Positions 6,467 through 9,752 of a stretch of DNA of 9,752 nucleotides are shown here, piece after piece (the first letter of the stretch is position 1; each line of letters opens with the position of its first letter). Made by a program: the position numbers and the translations under genes. This DNA is from Acetobacteraceae bacterium (GTDB lineage Bacteria; Pseudomonadota; Alphaproteobacteria; Acetobacterales; Acetobacteraceae): NCBI GenBank assembly GCA_027306955.1, contig DAHUXX010000028.1, positions 1 to 9,752 of the forward strand, read 5' to 3'. A model generated the notes under the pieces. It worked only from the letters and a program-made list of their open reading frames with translations, did no database searches and had not been told where the DNA came from.

Positions 6467-7732
6467 ATGAGGATCCTGTTCGCCTTCGAGAACGTCCTGC
6501 CGAGTGCCGAGGCGGATGCCGAGGTGTTCACCGCCACCGCCCGCTACCTCTCGCGGCTGGTGGACGGTGCGGCGCTGCACCTGCCCTTCGACAAAGGGGC
6601 GGATCCCACGGCGATCGAGGCGTTGGCCGGGCTGGCAGTGGTGCGCGCCCGCGCGCCGCTGAACCCGGCGGCGCTGCGCCACGTCGCCTGCGGCCTCACC
6701 ATCGCGCGCCGGCCGGAAGTCCGCGCGGCGGACCTGATCTACACGCGCAATCTCTGGGTCGCCTGGAACGCGCTCAGGGCGGGCCAGCGTGTCGCCTTCG
6801 ACCATTACCGCCCGTGGCCGGACCAGATCCCGCCGCTGCAACCCTGGCTGCTGCGGCTGATGAGCCATCCGCACTTCCTCGTGCACATCTGCCATTCGGA
6901 CTACACGCGGGGGAAATATCTCGCGCTCGGCGTGCCGGCGGAAAAGCTGGCCTGCATCCACAACGGATTCGAACCGGCACGCTTCGCCGCCCCCATCCCG
7001 GCGGCGGCGGCGAAGGCCCTGCTCGGCATCCCGCCCGGGCGCAAGACGGTCGTCTACACCGGGCGCATCAACCACAAGAAGGGCCTGCACCTCATGGTCG
7101 AGGCGGCGCGCCGCCTGTCCGACCTGCTGTTCATCCTGGTCGGCTCCTACGGCGAGGGCCCGATCGAGGCGATGGCGCGCGGCGTGCCCAATGTCCGCGT
7201 CGTGCCGTTCCAGCCAGAGGCGGCGCTCGCCCCCTATGTCTTCGCCGCCGACGTGCTGATGATCCCGCCCTCGCTGCAGCCGCTGGCGACGTTCGGCTCG
7301 ACCGTGCTGCCGCTGAAGCTGTTCTTCTACCTCGCCTCCGGCCGCCCGGTCCTCGCCGGCGAGACGCCCGAGGTGCGCGAGGTGCTGCAGCACGGGCGCA
7401 ACGCATGGCTCTGCCCGCCGGACCGGATCGAAGCGCTGGTGGAAGGGCTCACGCGCCTCACCACGGACGCGGACCTCGCCGCCCGCCTCGCGACGTCGGC
7501 CGGGGAAGACAGCCGCGGGCTCACCTGGGCTTCGCGCGCCGGGCGCATCGCAGCGCTGCTGGAACGCCGGCTCGCAGCCACGCCGCCGGCCCCGGTCCGC
7601 TGGGATCCCGCGCGCTCCGCCGGCTGGCGCGGGCAGTCGGCGCGCTGGCTCCTGCACCTGCTGCGCACCCGCTCCTGGGTGATGCCGCCGGAACGGTTGG
7701 TGCAGGCCCAGGCCCGCCCCCCCGCCGAGTGA
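6467..7732 (+). CDS. GT4-like glycosyltransferase (GT-B fold) with altered glutamate motif
   Basis: 421 residues. GT4 enzymes transfer a sugar from a nucleotide-sugar donor with retention, usually at the cytoplasmic face of the membrane, in building polysaccharides or glycolipids. N-terminal Rossmann-like half: MRILFAFE start and IYTRN at 91-95; the interdomain segment is CHSDYTRGKY (142-151) followed by IHNGFEP (164-170). C-terminal donor half: YTGRINHKKGL (197-207) with the phosphate-contacting Arg200 and Lys205, FILVGSYGEG (222-231), and PLKLFFYLASGRPVLAGETPE (282 on). In relatives this last motif normally reads KLFEY; here the Glu is Phe287, and the residue eight before it is Thr279 rather than Glu. 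The last ~45 residues are unrelated to the fold. Starts are ATG 6467 or GTG 6461; ATG is preferred, and neither has a ribosome site. It converges with the deacetylase gene. Donor and acceptor are unknown. Confidence 0.85.
   Translation: MRILFAFENVLPSAEADAEVFTATARYLSRLVDGAALHLPFDKGADPTAIEALAGLAVVRARAPLNPAALRHVACGLTIARRPEVRAADLIYTRNLWVAWNALRAGQRVAFDHYRPWPDQIPPLQPWLLRLMSHPHFLVHICHSDYTRGKYLALGVPAEKLACIHNGFEPARFAAPIPAAAAKALLGIPPGRKTVVYTGRINHKKGLHLMVEAARRLSDLLFILVGSYGEGPIEAMARGVPNVRVVPFQPEAALAPYVFAADVLMIPPSLQPLATFGSTVLPLKLFFYLASGRPVLAGETPEVREVLQHGRNAWLCPPDRIEALVEGLTRLTTDADLAARLATSAGEDSRGLTWASRAGRIAALLERRLAATPPAPVRWDPARSAGWRGQSARWLLHLLRTRSWVMPPERLVQAQARPPAE
7717..7723 (+). repeat. C7 homopolymer near the 3' end of the glycosyltransferase gene
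   Basis: Seven consecutive C bases, encoding the Pro-Pro pair, start 13 bases upstream of the stop codon. Loss or gain of one C would bypass the TGA at 7730-7732 and extend the product across the antisense of the deacetylase gene. Only the extreme tail would change, so any effect is probably small. Confidence 0.5.
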
Positions 7733-7746
7733 CGGGAGGTCAGTCG
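7726..7746. terminator. Short inverted repeat at the glycosyltransferase/deacetylase convergent junction
   Basis: CGAGTGAC (7726-7733) pairs with GTCAGTCG (7739-7746) at seven of eight positions around a GGGAG loop. Each arm contains one of the two facing TGA stop codons, as at the other convergent junction. There is no T tract. The stem is short, and since a facing pair of TGA codons is itself self-complementary, part of it is expected by default. Confidence 0.25.
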
Positions 7747-8519
7747 AGCCGGCGCCGCGCCAGCAGCGCGGGCACCCACGGGCGCAGCCGCGTCACGTCC
7801 AGCAGCGTCTCGCCGGCGAAGGGGCGGCGCGCGGCACCCGGCGCCTGGGCGTAGAACGTCTCCTCCGCCGGCCAGCGATGGAAGGGCGACCAGGTCCGCG
7901 CGCCGTGGCGCCGGTAATGCCCGGCGAGGCGGCGTGCCAGCGCCACGTCCGGCGCCATCGCGCGGCGCGCGCTCCACCCCGTCTGCGCCGTGAGCCTGCG
8001 CGCGAGGTTCCAGCTGCGCGGCCCGACATAGTTGGAAAACCACAGCGCGAAGCCGAGTTCCACCTGCAGCGCAGCGACGGCGCGGTGCACCTGCAGGTGC
8101 TCCGTGTGGCCATACTCGCCCCAGGGATTGTGCGTGTAGATGTCGCGGCAGCCGGCGAGCGCCGGGCGCAGCCGTTCCACCAGGAGCGGGAAATTCGCCT
8201 CGTAGCGCGCCGCGGCCGCTTCGTCGGTGATGGCGATGCCCGCTTGCGTGAGGCGCGGCGCCGCCCAGTCCGCCATGAACCTTGCGCCGCTCTCCGGGAT
8301 GTCCAGCGGCACGATGCCGGCGAGCGGCAGTGCCGCGAGGGCGCGGCGGCGCGCGGCGGAGATGTCCGGCCGCCAGAACGAATCGCCATAGCAGAACACC
8401 ACCCGCCCGGCCGCGCCGAGCATGCCGCTCAGCCACAGCATCTCGTCGTCGGGATGCGCAACCACCACCGCGACGTCCACGGCGTCCGCCGGGTCAGGCG
8501 CGGCCGGCGAGAAGTCCAT
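7740..8519 (-). CDS. PIG-L/LmbE-family deacetylase
   Basis: 259 residues. The family comprises zinc-dependent hydrolases that remove the N-acetyl group from GlcNAc-containing conjugates (GlcNAc-PI, mycothiol and bacillithiol precursors, other sugars). The hallmark AHPDDE is at 21-26, with zinc ligands His22 and Asp25 and catalytic Asp24. A second motif, NPWGEYGHTEHLQVHRAV (131-148), supplies the remaining His ligand, most likely His141. No signal peptide or membrane segment is visible. The ATG at 8519 is chosen because GGAGGAG ends 7 bases upstream and AHPDDE then lies near the N-terminus, as in relatives; reading further upstream adds an Arg/Trp-rich stretch unlike the family. Its first 26 bases overlap the end of the upstream glycosyltransferase gene, which implies co-transcription and probably coupled translation. 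The likely substrate is the product of a neighbouring transferase, but this is inference. Confidence 0.9.
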   Translation of the reverse strand: MDFSPAAPDPADAVDVAVVVAHPDDEMLWLSGMLGAAGRVVFCYGDSFWRPDISAARRRALAALPLAGIVPLDIPESGARFMADWAAPRLTQAGIAITDEAAAARYEANFPLLVERLRPALAGCRDIYTHNPWGEYGHTEHLQVHRAVAALQVELGFALWFSNYVGPRSWNLARRLTAQTGWSARRAMAPDVALARRLAGHYRRHGARTWSPFHRWPAEETFYAQAPGAARRPFAGETLLDVTRLRPWVPALLARRRLD

Positions 8520-9702
8520 CGTACATCTCCTCCAGCGCCGCGGTCTGGCGGCCCAGGTCGAAACGCAGCTCCGCATGCGCCCGCGCCGCCGCCGCCATGC
8601 GCGCGCGCAGGTTGCGGTCGTCGAGCAGCGCCGCGAGGCGTTCCGCGAGCGAAGCGGGATCGCGCTCGGGGACGAGGAAGCCGGTCTCCCCGTCCACGAT
8701 CCCCTCCGGGATGCCGCCGACCCGCGAGCCGATCGCGGGCACGCCGCTCGCGGCCGCCTCCAGCAGCACCATGCCGAGCCCCTCCTCGCGGCCGGTGCGG
8801 GTGCGCACGCTCGGCAGCACCAGCACCGCCGCCTTGCGCATCAGCGCCAGCACCCGCGCGTGCGGCAGTGCGCCGAGGAAGCGTACCCGCTCCCCGACCC
8901 CAAGGCGGGCGGCGAGCACCTCGAGCCGGTGGCGCAACGGCCCGTCCCCCGCGACCAGCAGCGTCGCGCGCGCATGCCGCGCCGGCAGCAATGCCACCGC
9001 GCGCAGCAGGAACTCCGTGCCCTTCACCTCGACCAGGCGCGCGACGTGCAGGATTGCCGGCGTCTCCTCCGCCATCGCGCGCGGGCGGATCGCGGCGCAG
9101 TCCACGCCGATGTAGTGCAGTCGCGTGCGCGCCGGCGGAAAGCCGAGGCCCAGCAGCCGCTCGCGGATGAAGCCGGAGGCGCAGAGGAACAGATCGCCGC
9201 GCTCGGCGAGGCGGCGGCGGAACAGCGGGTAGTTGGCCCAGGCCGGCGAGGTGAGCAGCGCCGCGGTGGAAAGCGTGGCGTCGAAGCCGTGGAACGTGGT
9301 GACCAGCGGCACGCCGAGCCGCCGTGCGAGTTCCATGGCGTAGACGCCCTCGATGCCGAAATGAGCGTGGATCAGCGCCGGGCGGCGTTCGCCCAGGAGG
9401 CGCAGGAACGGGCGCGGGTCGCGCGAGAGCATCTGCCAGGCGACGGCGGGAAGGGTGCGCGCGGTGAGCCGGTCCGCGATCGCCAGGGACTGCGCGCCCT
9501 CCGGCCCGGCGCCGTGGCGCAGCCGCCCGAGATAGAGCGGCCGGTAGCGGCGGAGCTGCTGCGCCTGGCCGGCGATGAAGGGCTCGGAGACGCGGAACAG
9601 GTTGTGGCGGAAGATCGCGATGTCGCGCAGAAGCTGCTCCCGTTGGCTGGCGGCGCGCCCGCCATGGCGCGCGAGGCTAGGCGCGAGGCCAGGGCCGGGC
9701 AA
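8494..9702 (-). CDS. GT4-family glycosyltransferase, start uncertain (TTG 9702, CTG 9630, or upstream of the window)
   Basis: 402 residues from a TTG at 9702, numbering used here. A retaining GT-B glycosyltransferase, probably acting in glycan or glycolipid assembly at the cytoplasmic membrane face. Recognisable family sequence begins at RDIAIFRHNLF (26-36) with SEPFIAGQ (39-46). Then come HAHFG (112-116), TTFHGFD (135-141), the donor-site HVARLVEVKG (219-228) with Arg222 and Lys227, AGDGPLR (251-257), and a complete E-x7-E motif, Glu307 and Glu315, followed by SGVPAIGS and GGIPEGI. The first 25 residues are low-complexity and Arg/Gly/Ala-rich. The frame stays open to the window edge, and no in-frame ATG or GTG lies upstream of the conserved region. 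A CTG at 9630-9628 with a GGGAG site 6 bases before it would start the protein exactly at the conserved sequence (378 residues). The 3' end overlaps the deacetylase by 26 bases. Confidence 0.88.
   Translation of the reverse strand: MPGPGLAPSLARHGGRAASQREQLLRDIAIFRHNLFRVSEPFIAGQAQQLRRYRPLYLGRLRHGAGPEGAQSLAIADRLTARTLPAVAWQMLSRDPRPFLRLLGERRPALIHAHFGIEGVYAMELARRLGVPLVTTFHGFDATLSTAALLTSPAWANYPLFRRRLAERGDLFLCASGFIRERLLGLGFPPARTRLHYIGVDCAAIRPRAMAEETPAILHVARLVEVKGTEFLLRAVALLPARHARATLLVAGDGPLRHRLEVLAARLGVGERVRFLGALPHARVLALMRKAAVLVLPSVRTRTGREEGLGMVLLEAAASGVPAIGSRVGGIPEGIVDGETGFLVPERDPASLAERLAALLDDRNLRARMAAAARAHAELRFDLGRQTAALEEMYDGLLAGRA
8527..8533 (-). promoter_or_regulatory. Ribosome binding site of the PIG-L deacetylase, inside the upstream gene
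   Basis: Minus-strand GGAGGAG ends 7 bases before the ATG at 8519 and lies within the coding sequence of the upstream glycosyltransferase. It decides the deacetylase start and supports translational coupling. Confidence 0.7.
9637..9641 (-). promoter_or_regulatory. Possible ribosome binding site for a CTG start of the GT4 gene
   Basis: Minus-strand GGGAG is followed, 6 bases later, by an in-frame CTG (9630-9628) and then by codons for RDIAIFRHN, where family-like sequence begins. The TTG at 9702 has no comparable site upstream. Confidence 0.35.
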
Positions 9703-9752
9703 GGCAGGGCCGCGCCGGGTGCGCTTGCCCCGGCGGCCGAGGCGGCGATAGA
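9703..9752. other. Right edge of window
   Basis: Fifty bases upstream of the TTG. The glycosyltransferase frame is open through it, giving an Arg/Gly-rich translation that looks non-coding. No promoter or second gene can be supported. Confidence 0.4.

Noticed and set aside
6412..7854. Alternative plus-strand frame (480 codons) overlapping the first glycosyltransferase, and the minus-strand frame 6422-7657
   Set aside because: Both are Arg/Ala/Pro/Gly-rich with no motif, while the 6467 frame gives a clear GT-B protein.
7878..9170. Plus-strand open frame (430 codons) antisense to the deacetylase and second glycosyltransferase
   Set aside because: Strong Pro/Arg/Ala bias and no motif; shadow of two well-supported genes.
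1..9752. CRISPR arrays, tRNA or rRNA genes, insertion sequences, defence or toxin-antitoxin genes
   Set aside because: No regularly spaced repeats, RNA gene signatures, transposase or nuclease motifs beyond PolX were seen on reading both strands; coding sequence fills nearly the whole window.

Overview
The window is very GC-rich, densely coding bacterial chromosome with seven protein genes in the strand order minus, minus, plus, minus, plus, minus, minus. Only about 100-140 bases lie between divergent or tandem genes, and 7-8 bases between convergent ones. Strong G/C bias at third codon positions and the gene families suggest an alphaproteobacterium, perhaps Rhodospirillales/Acetobacteraceae; this is inference, as there is no rRNA or other marker. 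I see no tRNA, rRNA, CRISPR array, transposase, phage gene or recognisable attachment site, and no gene-free stretch over 300 bases.

Left part (1-4625), central metabolism and catabolism. A gamma-alpha fused 2-oxoacid:acceptor (2-oxoglutarate:ferredoxin type) oxidoreductase alpha subunit runs off the left edge on the minus strand. Its beta subunit would be expected just outside. Upstream on the same strand is an NAD(P)-dependent aldehyde dehydrogenase, and divergent from that an M20-family metallopeptidase of the dipeptidase type. The 104-base gap before the oxidoreductase gene holds a convincing sigma70-like promoter (TTGACG, 17 bases, TAAAAA) with several dyads, plus a predicted hairpin at the very 5' end of the transcript.

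Middle (4634-6358), DNA repair. A complete bacterial PolX (polymerase beta-like domain plus PHP phosphoesterase domain) converges on the peptidase gene. Both stop codons lie in opposite arms of one nested inverted repeat.

Right part (6467-9752), glycan-related. A GT4-like glycosyltransferase on the plus strand converges on a minus-strand pair: a second GT4 glycosyltransferase followed by a PIG-L/LmbE-type deacetylase that overlaps it by 26 bases. A transferase coupled to a deacetylase suggests a glycoconjugate whose N-acetyl sugar is deacetylated after transfer; the product cannot be named from this window. The plus-strand transferase lacks the usual glutamate pair of its family, and the minus-strand one has no normal start codon at the point where its conserved sequence begins.

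I did not find a clearly new multi-gene system. The most unusual points are the promoter/leader of the oxidoreductase gene, a possible CTG start, the altered glycosyltransferase active site, and the stop-codon dyads at both convergent junctions.
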